Source: SABY01 sp964523795 (GTDB lineage Bacteria; Bacteroidota; Bacteroidia; Bacteroidales; 4484-276). From it: a DNA stretch of 64,000 nucleotides. Location of the stretch: contig CAZGAO010000003.1 in the NCBI GenBank assembly GCA_964523795.1, forward strand, positions 62,001-126,000. Direction: 5' to 3'. The translations under genes were made by a program, and so were the position numbers. Below are positions 11,201 through 19,472 of this stretch, one piece after another. Below the pieces are notes generated by a model that saw only the letters and a program-made list of their open reading frames with translations, was not told the DNA's origin and ran no database searches. Positions within the stretch are counted from its first letter, which is position 1. Each line of letters starts with the position of its first letter.

Positions 11201-11621
11201 CGAGCAGGTCGTTAATCATCCCCTGCAAGCCCATCGAGCGGCCATCGTCGGGCGAGTAAATGCGTGCAATGCCGTGCTCATGCAGTTCTTTGGCTTCTTC
11301 GGGCAGGATAACCCCGCCGCCGCCGCCAAATATTTTGATGTGCCCGGCTCCTTTTTCACGGAGAAGGTCGTACATATATTTAAAATACTCGATATGCCCA
11401 CCCTGGTAGGAAGTGATGGCTACCGCCTGTGCATCTTCCTGAATTGCACAATCCACAATTTCCTGAACCGAGCGGTCGTGCCCCAGATGGATTACTTCGG
11501 CTCCCGATGATTGGATGATACGACGCATCACGTTGATGGCGGCATCGTGGCCATCGAACAGAGAGGCGGCAGTTACGATTCTTACTTTATTTTTTGGCTT
11601 ATAAATTTTTGGTGCTTGCAT
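8253..11621 (-). CDS. icmF: Fused isobutyryl-CoA mutase (IcmF)
   Basis: 1122 residues, the usual IcmF length. Domain order is the diagnostic one: an N-terminal B12-binding domain (about 10-140, with cobalt-ligand His25 in FDGHDAA), a MeaI-type chaperone GTPase (Walker A GTGGSGKSS at 202-210), then the acyl-CoA mutase barrel with PFKREGEDPTRMFAGEGG instead of the methylmalonyl-CoA mutase type of substrate loop. The enzyme interconverts isobutyryl-CoA and n-butyryl-CoA using adenosylcobalamin, linking valine and fatty-acid carbon flow; the GTPase part guards cofactor loading. No other mutase or cobalamin gene and no cobalamin riboswitch is visible next to it. A -7-like box lies 41 nt upstream of ATG. 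Confidence 0.93.
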   Translation of the reverse strand: MQAPKIYKPKNKVRIVTAASLFDGHDAAINVMRRIIQSSGAEVIHLGHDRSVQEIVDCAIQEDAQAVAITSYQGGHIEYFKYMYDLLREKGAGHIKIFGGGGGVILPEEAKELHEHGIARIYSPDDGRSMGLQGMINDLLEKSDYPTGKDIVPDVEKIQNKDIVHLAQVISAVENFPKHTTEFLKNNTAKCQSQIPVLGITGTGGSGKSSLVDEIVRRFLDDFPEKMLGIISVDPSKRKTGGALLGDRIRMNSINSPRIYMRSLATRQANLSLSNYVKDTVCLLKMAGFDLIILETSGIGQSDTEIVDHSDVSMYVMTPEYGAATQLEKIDMLDFADIIALNKFDKRGSLDALRDVKKQYQRNHQLFDQTPEQMPVYGSIASQFNDPGTNALYKALIEKIAQKTGIDFASKMEITHEMSEKIFIIPPKRVRYLSEISDTVRNYNQWCDEQGVVAQKLFALHESIQIAKNEGQNDTAESLHKLYTSQELNLDPRNKKIIKEWDTKKKALRKKTFCYEVRGKDICVETHTESLSHLQIPKITLPKYTGWGDILKWNLRENVPGEFPFAAGVFPFKREGEDPTRMFAGEGGSERTNKRFHYVSYGMPARRLSTAFDSVTLYGRNPDRRPDIYGKVGNSGVSICCLDDAKKLYSGFNLVDAKTSVSMTINGPAPTMVGFFMNAAIDQQCEIYINENGLEKEVEKKIADLYKKHGTKRPAYQGDLPKGNDGLGLMLLGLTGDQVLPDEVYQKIKKDTIARVRGTIQADILKEDQAQNTCIFSTDFSLKVMGDVQEYFINNKVRNFYSVSISGYHIAEAGANPISQLAFTLANGFTYVEYYASRGMDISKFAPNLSFFFSNGIDPEYSVLGRVARLIWAKAMKLKYGADDRSQKLKYHIQTSGRSLHAQEIGFNDIRTTLQALYAIYDNCNSLHTNAYDEAITTPTEESVRRAIAIQMIINHELGLAKNQNPLQGAFIIEELTDLVEEAVLLEFDRITERGGVLGAMETMYQRSKIQEESLYYESMKHSGKLPIMGVNTFLSSEGSPTVLPGEVIRATKAEKEYQIAMLEGLHKTYKKEAAKSLEALGETALHNGNIFESLMEAAKYASLGQITEALFEVGGQYRRNM

Positions 11622-11662
11622 AGGTAGTGGGTTACCAAATTAATAGTTTAAAATTTTGGAGG

Positions 11663-11670
11663 CAAAGATA
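11663..11670 (-). promoter_or_regulatory. Bacteroidetes-type -7 box for icmF
   Basis: TATCTTTG on the minus strand fits the TAnnTTTG consensus of Bacteroidetes housekeeping promoters and lies 41 nt before the icmF start. No convincing -33 TTTG is seen. Confidence 0.4.
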
Positions 11671-11692
11671 GGGATAAAAAAAATTAATTTTT

Positions 11693-14600
11693 TTATTTCA
11701 CCCATTGATGTATCATCTTGCGAAGCAATTCGTTGTCGATGGGCTTGGCAATATAATCGTTGCATCCTGCTTCGAGGGCAATTTTGCTGTCGTTGCTCTG
11801 TGCATAAGCTGTTTGCGCGATGATGATGATTTCCTGATTAAATTCCCTGATCATTTCGGTGGCTTCCAGGCCGCCCATCAGTGGCATTTTTATATCCATC
11901 AATACCAGATCAATATCGGGGTTATTGCGGCAGGCCTCCACCGCATCGATTCCAGTGTTGACGGCTATAATATCGTTGGCCATTTTTTTTAAAATCAGCT
12001 TCAGGTAGTACATAGAGGTTTCATCATCTTCGGCAATCAGTACTTTCAGCTTCCGCGTTTGCGGTATGTCCTCCTTCTTAGCTTCGGTTTCGTATTGTGG
12101 GGTGGGGGCGAGGCTTTTTATTTGGTCGGGAAGGCTGATGTAAAACGCAGTTCCTTTGCCTTCCTCTGATTCCAGCCTTATGGTTCCACCCATCATTTCA
12201 ACATAAGATTTGGTAATCGACAGCCCCAGCCCCGAACCTTCAAAGGCTCTCGAATCGCTGATGTCGGCTTGCACGAAGCGTTCAAAAACGGCTTTCTGTC
12301 TGTTTTGTGGTATGCCTATTCCGCTGTCCTTAACAAAAAGCTCAATCGTATCCGCTGTTTTTTTTAATCCAAATCTGATGCTACCCTGCTTAGTAAACTT
12401 GATGGCATTCTTTATCAGGTTCGTCATTATCGAATTGAGCTTGTCGGGGTCGCTAACTTGTGTAAGTTCCTGGTATTTGGTATCGGGGTCAAAAATCAGA
12501 TCCAGGCCTTTGGCTTTTGCTTCGGGCACAAAGAAATCGTAGAGGTCAACTACTGTTTGATGAACATCAACTAAGCTAAGCCGAATTTCTTCCTGGCCTG
12601 ATTCAATTTTTGCGATGTCGATCAGGTCGTTGATCGTGGTAAGCATCCGGTCGCCGCTTTTTTGTATCAGCCGGATGTATTTTTCCTGCTCGGCACCGGT
12701 GAGGTCAGGTTCTTTGAGCAGACTTGTAAAACCCAGGATGCCATTCATGGGCGTACGTATTTCGTGGCTCATATTGGTAAGAAAAGATGATTTAAGCCGA
12801 TCGCTTTCTTCGGCTTTTTCTTTGGCTACGACAAGTTCTGTGTTTTGGCTCAGGAGTTTTTGCTCGGCTTCTTTTCTTTTGGTAACATCGCGTGCGGAGC
12901 CTACAATCCCTATCAGTTTACCATCTTCATCAAGAAGCGGAGCCTTGTGTACATCCAAAAACAGAAATTTCCCACCTACGTTGCCATACTCGTCAAACTG
13001 CATTTTTTTCATTTCTTTCAGGGTCGTAACATCGGTGTTTTGGCACAATTCGCCAAAGGTGTGCCATTGTTGGTTTTCGGGATGGGCGTTGCGTTCACGC
13101 TTTGCAAAAAACAAATCCGTTTTGCCAATTGGCTCACTGGTGTCTTTGGCCTGCAGCAGATTATGGCAAATGGCTTTGTTAGCAAAAATATACTTATAGT
13201 CCAGGTCTTTAGCCCACACCATGTCGGGCATGGTATCGTTCATCAATCTGAAAAGAGCATTGGTTTTTCGATACTTTTCCTCGCTGTCCCTTAGCTCGTT
13301 TTCTGATTTTTTACGATCGGTAATGTCCTGAACTATACCGCTTATAATGTTGGTTGCGGCATCATATTCTGATATGGTTCGTGCATCAATAATTTGATTA
13401 CTGGTTTGATTTTTTAGTTTAAACGTGAGGTCATGTTTATCAATTTCTCCTGTTTTGAGCTTCTCGATGGCATCGGTGAGTGCGTTGCGATGTGGTGGGA
13501 GGTGACATTGTTGAATGCTTTCGAGGTTAAGCGGTGAGCCGACTTTGAAGCCATATATCCGTTTAGTTTCATCAGATCCGTAAATTTCGCCGGTATTTAG
13601 GTTAATACTCCAGTTGCCCATCTTTCCAATGCTTTGCGCTTTTTTGAGTTGCTCCTGGCTTTTTGTGATTTTTTTTGTGGCTTGTATCTTTTCGGTAACA
13701 TCCCTTAGAGCAACTATGCGTACAGTTTTGCCCTGGTGTTTTACGTTTTTCCCTTCCAGCTCGGCTACAAAGGTGCTTCCATCTTTGCGTTGCCCGCTTA
13801 CGGTATAGGGTGTGGCTCTAAATTTTACCATATTCAGTAAAACCTTGGCAATGTCGGTTTTTGAGGATAAATAATCCAGCAGGTTCTGCCCGATGGCTTC
13901 CTGTTTGGAATAACCCGTTATTTTTACAAAGGCATCATTCACATCGAGGACTATTCCGTTTTTGTGTACGATAATCCCTTCGAAAGAGGACTCGGCCAGG
14001 AAGCGGAATTTTTCTTCGTTTTCTTTCAGGGCAATTTCCGATTTTCTAAGATCAGTAATTTCCATGGACACGGAGAGGATCACCCGCTCTTTGCTCTGCT
14101 GATAAAAAATGGGTGTCAGGGTATTGATAAACCATTTATGGCCGCTTATGGTTTCCATGTCCACTTCTTGCTTTATGGTTTCATTGCTTGCAATTACTTT
14201 TTTGTATTGTTGGATAAAAGTGTTTGCGCTTTCTTTGGGGAGAAATTCCCTCAGGTTGCGTCCTGCTATGTCGGGTGGATTGGCCTGCCCGGTCATGTTG
14301 GCGGCACTGTTGGTGTTTGCAAATAAAATATTTCCATCTTTGTTAATAATGCTCATAGTCTCGAACATGGCTCCGGCCAGATGTTGATAGCTGTCCGTTT
14401 TATCTTTGAGTAATTCCACAGTTTCATCCATCTTTTTTTCCACCGTGAGCTTATCCAGGGTAAAGGCAATATCGTGTGCAAGCTCGGTAAATAGTTCCTG
14501 CTCTTCAGGCTTGTCGGCAAACTCCCGTTGTACCGATGCCGAAATACTTCCAAAAAGTTTATTGTTGTGATTGAGCGGGCAAACGAAAGTAGTCCATTCG

Positions 14601-14977
14601 GCATATTTTTCAGCTACTGGGCAATCGGGACATTCATCGGTCGGCGACCAAACCACCTTTAACTTTGAATGGTTCAGGGTGTGTTTCAGGCATTTGGGTA
14701 AGTCACCTTTTAAGAGTATATGCTTTAAGGCCGACAGGTCGTCATCGAAGCCGGCCGAGGCAAAATCCTCTATAAGTTTATCCTTATCAAAAAGGGCAAT
14801 CCACACGGTGTTGTATCCGTGCATTTCAACCAGGATATTGCAGGCCGAGCGGATAATTTTGCCTGTGTCGTTTTCGTGAAATAAGAGTTTGTTTACACTA
14901 CGCAGGGCATTGAGTATGGCTGTGGTGCGATGAAGATCATCTGAGGGTTTGGTGATTTTTGGATCGATACTAAGCAT
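11693..14977 (-). CDS. Multi-PAS hybrid sensor histidine kinase
   Basis: 1094 residues. Order: an N-terminal GAF-like domain (about 15-190), four PAS-type segments spanning about 195-720, a dimerisation/phosphoacceptor domain with His738 in MSHEIRTPMNG, an HATPase domain with NLIKNAIKF, DSGIGIP and GSGLGLS boxes, and a C-terminal receiver with phospho-acceptor Asp1028 in LVLMDIKMP and the conserved Lys in AKP. No transmembrane helix or signal peptide is apparent, so it senses a cytoplasmic cue through GAF/PAS. There is no separate DNA-binding output in the protein and no adjacent response regulator; the phosphoryl group may stop at the fused receiver or pass to a distant phosphotransfer protein. 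The signal is unknown. Confidence 0.9.
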   Translation of the reverse strand: MLSIDPKITKPSDDLHRTTAILNALRSVNKLLFHENDTGKIIRSACNILVEMHGYNTVWIALFDKDKLIEDFASAGFDDDLSALKHILLKGDLPKCLKHTLNHSKLKVVWSPTDECPDCPVAEKYAEWTTFVCPLNHNNKLFGSISASVQREFADKPEEQELFTELAHDIAFTLDKLTVEKKMDETVELLKDKTDSYQHLAGAMFETMSIINKDGNILFANTNSAANMTGQANPPDIAGRNLREFLPKESANTFIQQYKKVIASNETIKQEVDMETISGHKWFINTLTPIFYQQSKERVILSVSMEITDLRKSEIALKENEEKFRFLAESSFEGIIVHKNGIVLDVNDAFVKITGYSKQEAIGQNLLDYLSSKTDIAKVLLNMVKFRATPYTVSGQRKDGSTFVAELEGKNVKHQGKTVRIVALRDVTEKIQATKKITKSQEQLKKAQSIGKMGNWSINLNTGEIYGSDETKRIYGFKVGSPLNLESIQQCHLPPHRNALTDAIEKLKTGEIDKHDLTFKLKNQTSNQIIDARTISEYDAATNIISGIVQDITDRKKSENELRDSEEKYRKTNALFRLMNDTMPDMVWAKDLDYKYIFANKAICHNLLQAKDTSEPIGKTDLFFAKRERNAHPENQQWHTFGELCQNTDVTTLKEMKKMQFDEYGNVGGKFLFLDVHKAPLLDEDGKLIGIVGSARDVTKRKEAEQKLLSQNTELVVAKEKAEESDRLKSSFLTNMSHEIRTPMNGILGFTSLLKEPDLTGAEQEKYIRLIQKSGDRMLTTINDLIDIAKIESGQEEIRLSLVDVHQTVVDLYDFFVPEAKAKGLDLIFDPDTKYQELTQVSDPDKLNSIMTNLIKNAIKFTKQGSIRFGLKKTADTIELFVKDSGIGIPQNRQKAVFERFVQADISDSRAFEGSGLGLSITKSYVEMMGGTIRLESEEGKGTAFYISLPDQIKSLAPTPQYETEAKKEDIPQTRKLKVLIAEDDETSMYYLKLILKKMANDIIAVNTGIDAVEACRNNPDIDLVLMDIKMPLMGGLEATEMIREFNQEIIIIAQTAYAQSNDSKIALEAGCNDYIAKPIDNELLRKMIHQWVK

Positions 14978-15124
14978 ATTATCATTTCATAAGATTCCTG
15001 GTGTATCCGGGCAGCAAATGGATATCACCTCATTATTGCTGTGCCGGCAATTCTTTTTGGATTTTGATACGGTAAAAATAATAAGAATATTGAAATGGTA
15101 CTTTTTATGAGCCATTTTTTGAAA

Positions 15125-15160
15125 CAAAAAAAATCCCGGCACAATGGCCGGGACTTTTTT
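15125..15160 (-). terminator. Intrinsic terminator after ridA
   Basis: Stem TCCCGGC / GCCGGGA with a 6-nt loop (ACAATG), flanked by A and T runs on the two sides. It starts immediately after the ridA stop on the minus strand and separates it from the histidine kinase. Confidence 0.75.
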
Positions 15161-15161
15161 A

Positions 15162-15539
15162 TTACTTCATCGCAATGGTTTCGATCTCCACCAAAACCCC
15201 AAGCGGCAGTTTAACCACGCCATAAGCGGCGCGTGCCGGCGGATTGCTGGGATAGTACTTTGCGTAAACCTCGTTCATGGCGGCGAAGTTATTCATGTCG
15301 CTAAGCAGGCAGGTCGATTTTACCACATCATCAAAGGTGTAGCCTGCTTTTTCTAATATGGCAGCGATGTTTTTCATCACTTGCTCGCTTTGTTCAGCGA
15401 TGCCGCCTTCCACCACTTTTCCGGTTTCAGGATTGATGGGAATCTGGCCCGAGATAAACAGGTGGCCATTGTGTTCGATAGCCTGGCTGTAAGGGCCAAC
15501 GGCGTTTGGTGCTTTTTCGGTGTAAATTACCTTTTTCAT
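15162..15539 (-). CDS. ridA: RidA family enamine/imine deaminase
   Basis: 125 residues, full family length. The YjgF/RidA core is seen: GPYSQAIEHNG near the start, FISGQIPINP, and near the end the PPARAAYGVVKLP stretch with Arg103, the residue that in the family binds the carboxylate of 2-aminoacrylate, followed by the conserved acidic residues of VEIETIA. RidA hydrolyses reactive enamine/imine intermediates released by PLP enzymes, sparing other PLP enzymes from damage, in the cytoplasm. It is a single gene followed by a terminator; two GAGACGCG palindromes lie between it and the upstream lptD. Confidence 0.93.
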   Translation of the reverse strand: MKKVIYTEKAPNAVGPYSQAIEHNGHLFISGQIPINPETGKVVEGGIAEQSEQVMKNIAAILEKAGYTFDDVVKSTCLLSDMNNFAAMNEVYAKYYPSNPPARAAYGVVKLPLGVLVEIETIAMK

Positions 15540-15580
15540 TTTTGTAAATTTTAAATGTTAATTATTTCTAAAAGGATGCG

Positions 15581-15608
15581 CAGAGACGCGCAAATTGCGC
15601 GTCTGTAC
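15581..15608. repeat. GAGACGCG palindrome, copy b
   Basis: Arms AGACGCGCAA and complement around one A (15584-15604). It is the CGCAA variant, as in copies a and e. It lies 41 bp upstream of ridA. Confidence 0.85.
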
Positions 15609-15685
15609 GGGTATTCAGTTTGTTAATCGTCAGGATTTCATTATTCGATATTCGATATTTAATATTTGTTATGTGTGCGTTATGT

Positions 15686-15711
15686 GCAGACGCGATGCAT
15701 CGCGTCTCTAC
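15686..15711. repeat. GAGACGCG palindrome, copy c
   Basis: Perfect 20-bp palindrome AGACGCGATG plus its complement at 15688-15707 (the GATGCATC variant), starting 9 bp after the lptD stop. The flank toward ridA (about 15638-15668) carries degenerate GAATATC-type heptamers, as do copies d and f. Confidence 0.85.
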
Positions 15712-15715
15712 CTCT

Positions 15716-18478
15716 CTACTGGTACGAATCCCTGAAATCCTTTTTCCTGTCGTATTTCAGATCTTTCAGGATCGAGGCTTTTACGTTAATGCCAAAGGTC
15801 CAGCTTTTTCGGCTGCCCGTGGGAATCCAGCTAAAGTGCATTTCCCAGCAATGCAGATCACGATAAAAGTCGATGGAGGTATAGGTAAATTTTGAATCCA
15901 CAATATCATAGCCCGTTCTAAAGTTGACCTTCCATTTGGGTGTGATGCTGATATCGCCGGTGATGCCTAAGGTATGAGCCGATGTTTTCTTGTTGTCGAT
16001 GCGCTCATAATTAATGTAGTCCGGATTATTGCCCAGGTTTAAGCTGTAGTTTATCGACAGGCTCCAGGCGTTGTTCCAGTTGATGTATTGATCAGGGTTG
16101 TCGAGTACATCGTTGATCTCCTGCTCGGTATATTTTTCGAGGATGTCCTGATTATCTTCGGGTGGTGGTGCTCCGCCTCCGGTTTTCTTTTTGTCTTTTT
16201 TCAAATCGTTGGCACTCAGCCTGTAGCTTATACTAAAATTCCAGGAGGTGTTTTCCATCCTGAATAATTTCTTACTAACTTCATACTCATACTGATTCAT
16301 TGTTTTACCTGCCGAGTCCACAGTGTAAGGATTCCAGGAGGATCGATAAGTGATATTGAGTTTTTTGAAAAGGGTGGTTCGACCGCTAATGGAAAGGGGT
16401 GCCCAGTTGAGCGAGTCTTTGGCAATGTCGTAGGCAGTGCTGAAGCTAAAATTATCGATGAGCACCACTTTTTTGGTGCCGTTGATGGTGTCTTGTTTCG
16501 AGCGTACTTTCATCTCCAGATTGTTGGCCAGCGAGAGGCCAATGCTTCCGGAGCGACCATCCTGAGGGCCGCCGTACAAGGAGCTTTCGAAAATAGAGTA
16601 GCGTTTCGTATCGCCTTCCTGGTCTGTCTGCACCTCGTCCCAATAGCCCCAGTAGTCGGAGCCAAAGTCCGGACGCAGCGTAAACGAAACGCTGGGTGTC
16701 ATCACATGACGCACGGCAGTTATCGGCCCTTTTTTAAGCTGATACATCCCGTAAAGGCGCGTGCTCATAGAGGCCGAATACGAAAACTCGCGCGCTGCGG
16801 TAAACCTGCGCAGGGTATCTTTTTGCACATAGCCAAGCGTAGTATCTGTTTCCGTTATTAAGGTATCGTTTATCCAGTTTTGACGTGTGGTGTAGGGATA
16901 CCACTTTTCGGAATAGTTGACAGAATTGGTGAGGTTGAAGAATTTTAAAATTTTTATAGAACTGCTGATGGGGATGGCATGTTTGACACCAAACTTAAAA
17001 TCATCTTCCCAGCCGGGCTTAAATAGCAGCGAATCCTGGGTGTTGATGCGGTTGTCGGTATTCATGGTGTATTTCATGTTGATGTTTTCGTACCACTTGG
17101 GCTGCCCTACCTGTTTTTGTTTGCGGAAGGGGTAAAACTGTTTAGTGTTAAAGGTAACCGTAGGCAGCGAAATATTTACCGAGCCATCGATGGTGTTTTG
17201 CTGGTGGGTTCCGTTTATCGACAAAAACATGGAGTTGTTAAAGTTGGTTTGATACGAGATACTCGACTGAAAAGTATTGGATAGATAGGCATTGGTGCTG
17301 GTAAGGTTGAATTGGTTAAATTGCGATGAAACGATATTAACATTGGCCGAGAAGCGGCTGTTGGGTCGAGCCTTTGGGTCTTGCGAGTGGGTCCATCGTA
17401 TCGAGAAATCCTTGTTTGCTTCTACGCCAGGGTCGTCTTTGTCGCCCAGGTAATTCACCGCATAATTCAAATCAAAATTCCCGCTGTATTTGTATCGGTT
17501 GGCATATCTAAAGGTGGGGCGCAATGCCCAGCTTCCGCTGGTGTAAATGTCGCCGGTGATGGTAAAATCCATATAGTCGTTGATGCCCCAGTAATAGCCA
17601 CCCCGCTCCAGGAAAAAACCACGACTGGCCGATTCGCCAAAGCCCGGGATAATGATGCCCGAGCGTTGCCCTGCTTTGTTGGGAAAAAGGCCAAAGGGCA
17701 GAAATAGTGGCGTGGGAACGCCTTCGATAACCATGTAGGCCGGCCCCGAAACTATTTTGTTGTCGGGGATAACCTGTGCACGGGTAAATTTGAACTGAAA
17801 GTGTGGATGATCCAAATCGCAGGTGGTGTAGCCGCCATGCCAGGCATTGACACGCCCATCGGGCATCTTTTTGATTTTTTCGCCGTGCAGGTAGCCCTCG
17901 CCATCTTTGGTGATCACGTGTGAGATAATCCCCTTTTTGGTGTCAAAATTATAACTCATTTCCTTCGATCGGTAACTCTGTCCCGATTCTTTAAAAACCG
18001 GTTCGCCAACCATTTTCCCGGTGCTGTCGGGTACGCCCTTCGCAAAAACGGTATTGTTCAAAAAATCGATTTCTATGTAATCGGCCTCCAGTTCAATATT
18101 GTCGTATTCGATGGCAGCATCTTCGTACAAAAACACCTTGCGGTTTTGGATGTCATAATGGATTTTCTCGAACGACTTGTATTTTACGCTGGCTTCCAAA
18201 CCAAAGCCTGACTTTTTCTTTTCGGTCGAATCAGCCTCCACCAGCGTATCCTGCAATATTGTACTATTTAGGCTGTCGTTAAGATTTTGATAATAATTGG
18301 TAAGCAACGAATCGGGGGTTTGGCTAATGGTGTCGGCCTGCGCCAGAAGCACTGACGATGATAACAATAGGAGCAAGGGCAGGATAATCGAAAACCAACA
18401 GGCAGGCGGGGACGAAAAATCCTTCGCTAGGAATTTTGATTGTAAAGTGTATTTTTTGGGTAAACTTTTCAAGATCAA
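15716..18478 (-). CDS. lptD: LptD-like outer-membrane LPS assembly protein
   Basis: 920 residues. A hydrophobic leader (about 28-46, ending LLAQA) precedes an OstA-like N-terminal beta-jellyroll domain (about 105-235, with FEKIHYDIQNRKVFLYEDA and LEADYIEIDF) and a large C-terminal beta-barrel ending in an aromatic-rich strand region. This is the architecture of the Bacteroidetes LptD, which inserts lipopolysaccharide into the outer leaflet of the outer membrane after transport by the Lpt bridge. The N-terminus is longer than a simple signal peptide, so translation may start later than the first ATG. It is divergent from the amidase gene, which starts 119 bp away. No other lpt gene is present here. 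Confidence 0.85.
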   Translation of the reverse strand: MILKSLPKKYTLQSKFLAKDFSSPPACWFSIILPLLLLLSSSVLLAQADTISQTPDSLLTNYYQNLNDSLNSTILQDTLVEADSTEKKKSGFGLEASVKYKSFEKIHYDIQNRKVFLYEDAAIEYDNIELEADYIEIDFLNNTVFAKGVPDSTGKMVGEPVFKESGQSYRSKEMSYNFDTKKGIISHVITKDGEGYLHGEKIKKMPDGRVNAWHGGYTTCDLDHPHFQFKFTRAQVIPDNKIVSGPAYMVIEGVPTPLFLPFGLFPNKAGQRSGIIIPGFGESASRGFFLERGGYYWGINDYMDFTITGDIYTSGSWALRPTFRYANRYKYSGNFDLNYAVNYLGDKDDPGVEANKDFSIRWTHSQDPKARPNSRFSANVNIVSSQFNQFNLTSTNAYLSNTFQSSISYQTNFNNSMFLSINGTHQQNTIDGSVNISLPTVTFNTKQFYPFRKQKQVGQPKWYENINMKYTMNTDNRINTQDSLLFKPGWEDDFKFGVKHAIPISSSIKILKFFNLTNSVNYSEKWYPYTTRQNWINDTLITETDTTLGYVQKDTLRRFTAAREFSYSASMSTRLYGMYQLKKGPITAVRHVMTPSVSFTLRPDFGSDYWGYWDEVQTDQEGDTKRYSIFESSLYGGPQDGRSGSIGLSLANNLEMKVRSKQDTINGTKKVVLIDNFSFSTAYDIAKDSLNWAPLSISGRTTLFKKLNITYRSSWNPYTVDSAGKTMNQYEYEVSKKLFRMENTSWNFSISYRLSANDLKKDKKKTGGGAPPPEDNQDILEKYTEQEINDVLDNPDQYINWNNAWSLSINYSLNLGNNPDYINYERIDNKKTSAHTLGITGDISITPKWKVNFRTGYDIVDSKFTYTSIDFYRDLHCWEMHFSWIPTGSRKSWTFGINVKASILKDLKYDRKKDFRDSYQ

Positions 18479-18584
18479 TTAGTACCTCTCAATTCAAAAA
18501 TTTGATCATTCATCATGCAAAATAAATCAAAATGTGGCTGATAATCTTTGCTTTGTTGTAATTTATTATCCTAAAAAAACCAGC

Positions 18585-18592
18585 TATCTTTG
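18585..18592 (+). promoter_or_regulatory. -7 box at the amidase start
   Basis: TATCTTTG ends only 5 nt before the ATG at 18598 and 11 nt before a second in-frame ATG at 18604. If it is the active promoter the transcript would have almost no leader. No clear -33 box is seen at the expected distance. Confidence 0.35.
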
Positions 18593-18597
18593 CCACA

Positions 18598-19386
18598 ATG
18601 TTAATGAAACGTAATAAATCGGCTTATTTTATTTTTTTTCTGTTTTTATTTTTCCTTCAGGCTCCAGCACAACAATCGAAAAATGGCACAACAGTGAAAA
18701 AAGTGGTGATTGATGCTGGTCACGGGGGCATCGACCGGGGTGCTTCGGGAAGCGTTGCCCATGAAAAAGACATTACCTTAAAGCTGGCCTTGCTTACCGG
18801 AAGGCTTATCGGGGAGCAAATGCCGGAGCTTGAGATAATTTATACCCGCACCAACGACCGCTTTGTGCCGCTGCATCAGCGGGCACAAATTGCCAACGAT
18901 GCCCAGGCCGACCTTTTTATTTCCATCCATTGCAACGCCATTTCAAAGCCTGAGTTTTTTGGTTCCGAAACTTATGTGATGGGCGTACACAAAACTGCTG
19001 AGAACCTCGAAGTGGCCAAAACCGAAAATGCTGCCATTTTTCTGGAAGATAATTTTGCCGCCAGCTACGATGGTTTTAATCCCGATGTGGACGAGGACTA
19101 CATTATGCTCACCATGATGCAGCATGTGAACATGGATCAGAGTATTGCTTTTTCGCAGTTGGTGCAGCAAAAGCTCAAAAGCACTGCCGGCATGTACAAC
19201 CGTGGTGTGAAGCAGGCAGGCTTTGTAGTTTTGTATCTTACCACCATGCCCGGAGCCTTGGTAGAAACGGGCTTTTTATCCAACCCTGCCGAAGAAAAAT
19301 ATCTGCTCAATCCAGATAATCAATACAAAATCGCCAAAGCCATTGCTGAGGCAGTACAAGCCTACAAAGTGGGCATGGAGAAGTGA
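18598..19386 (+). CDS. N-acetylmuramoyl-L-alanine amidase (Amidase_3)
   Basis: 262 residues. A signal peptide (about 1-25, ending APAQ) leads to a complete Amidase_3 domain. The zinc ligands are visible: His42 in DAGHGG, Glu56 in HEKD and His111 in SIHCNA; the catalytic Glu223 lies in LVETGFLSNP. The enzyme cleaves the amide between N-acetylmuramic acid and L-alanine in periplasmic peptidoglycan, needed for wall turnover and cell separation. There is no LysM or AMIN domain. A second ATG two codons in (18604) is an equally good start. The MCE-domain gene follows 86 bp downstream with its own promoter-like sequence. Confidence 0.93.
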   Translation: MLMKRNKSAYFIFFLFLFFLQAPAQQSKNGTTVKKVVIDAGHGGIDRGASGSVAHEKDITLKLALLTGRLIGEQMPELEIIYTRTNDRFVPLHQRAQIANDAQADLFISIHCNAISKPEFFGSETYVMGVHKTAENLEVAKTENAAIFLEDNFAASYDGFNPDVDEDYIMLTMMQHVNMDQSIAFSQLVQQKLKSTAGMYNRGVKQAGFVVLYLTTMPGALVETGFLSNPAEEKYLLNPDNQYKIAKAIAEAVQAYKVGMEK

Positions 19387-19413
19387 TAATACAATTTCTG
19401 TTTCTCAAAATCA

Positions 19414-19448
19414 TTTGAGCCTCCTTACTGAAAAATTATATAGTTTTG
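19414..19448 (+). promoter_or_regulatory. Promoter of the MCE-domain gene
   Basis: TTTG (19414-19417) and TAGTTTTG (19441-19448), separated by 23 nt, match the Bacteroidetes -33/-7 pattern TTTG/TAnnTTTG. The -7 box ends 24 nt before the start codon. Confidence 0.5.
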
Positions 19449-19472
19449 CCTTTAATCAAAATATAATTCAAC

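Noticed and set aside
11040..11510. 156-codon plus-strand open frame inside icmF
   Set aside because: Antisense to the B12-binding and GTPase parts of IcmF; no domain recognised.
12615..13199. 194-codon plus-strand open frame inside the histidine kinase
   Set aside because: Antisense to HisKA and PAS domains; rich in Ser, Leu and Arg as expected for a shadow frame.
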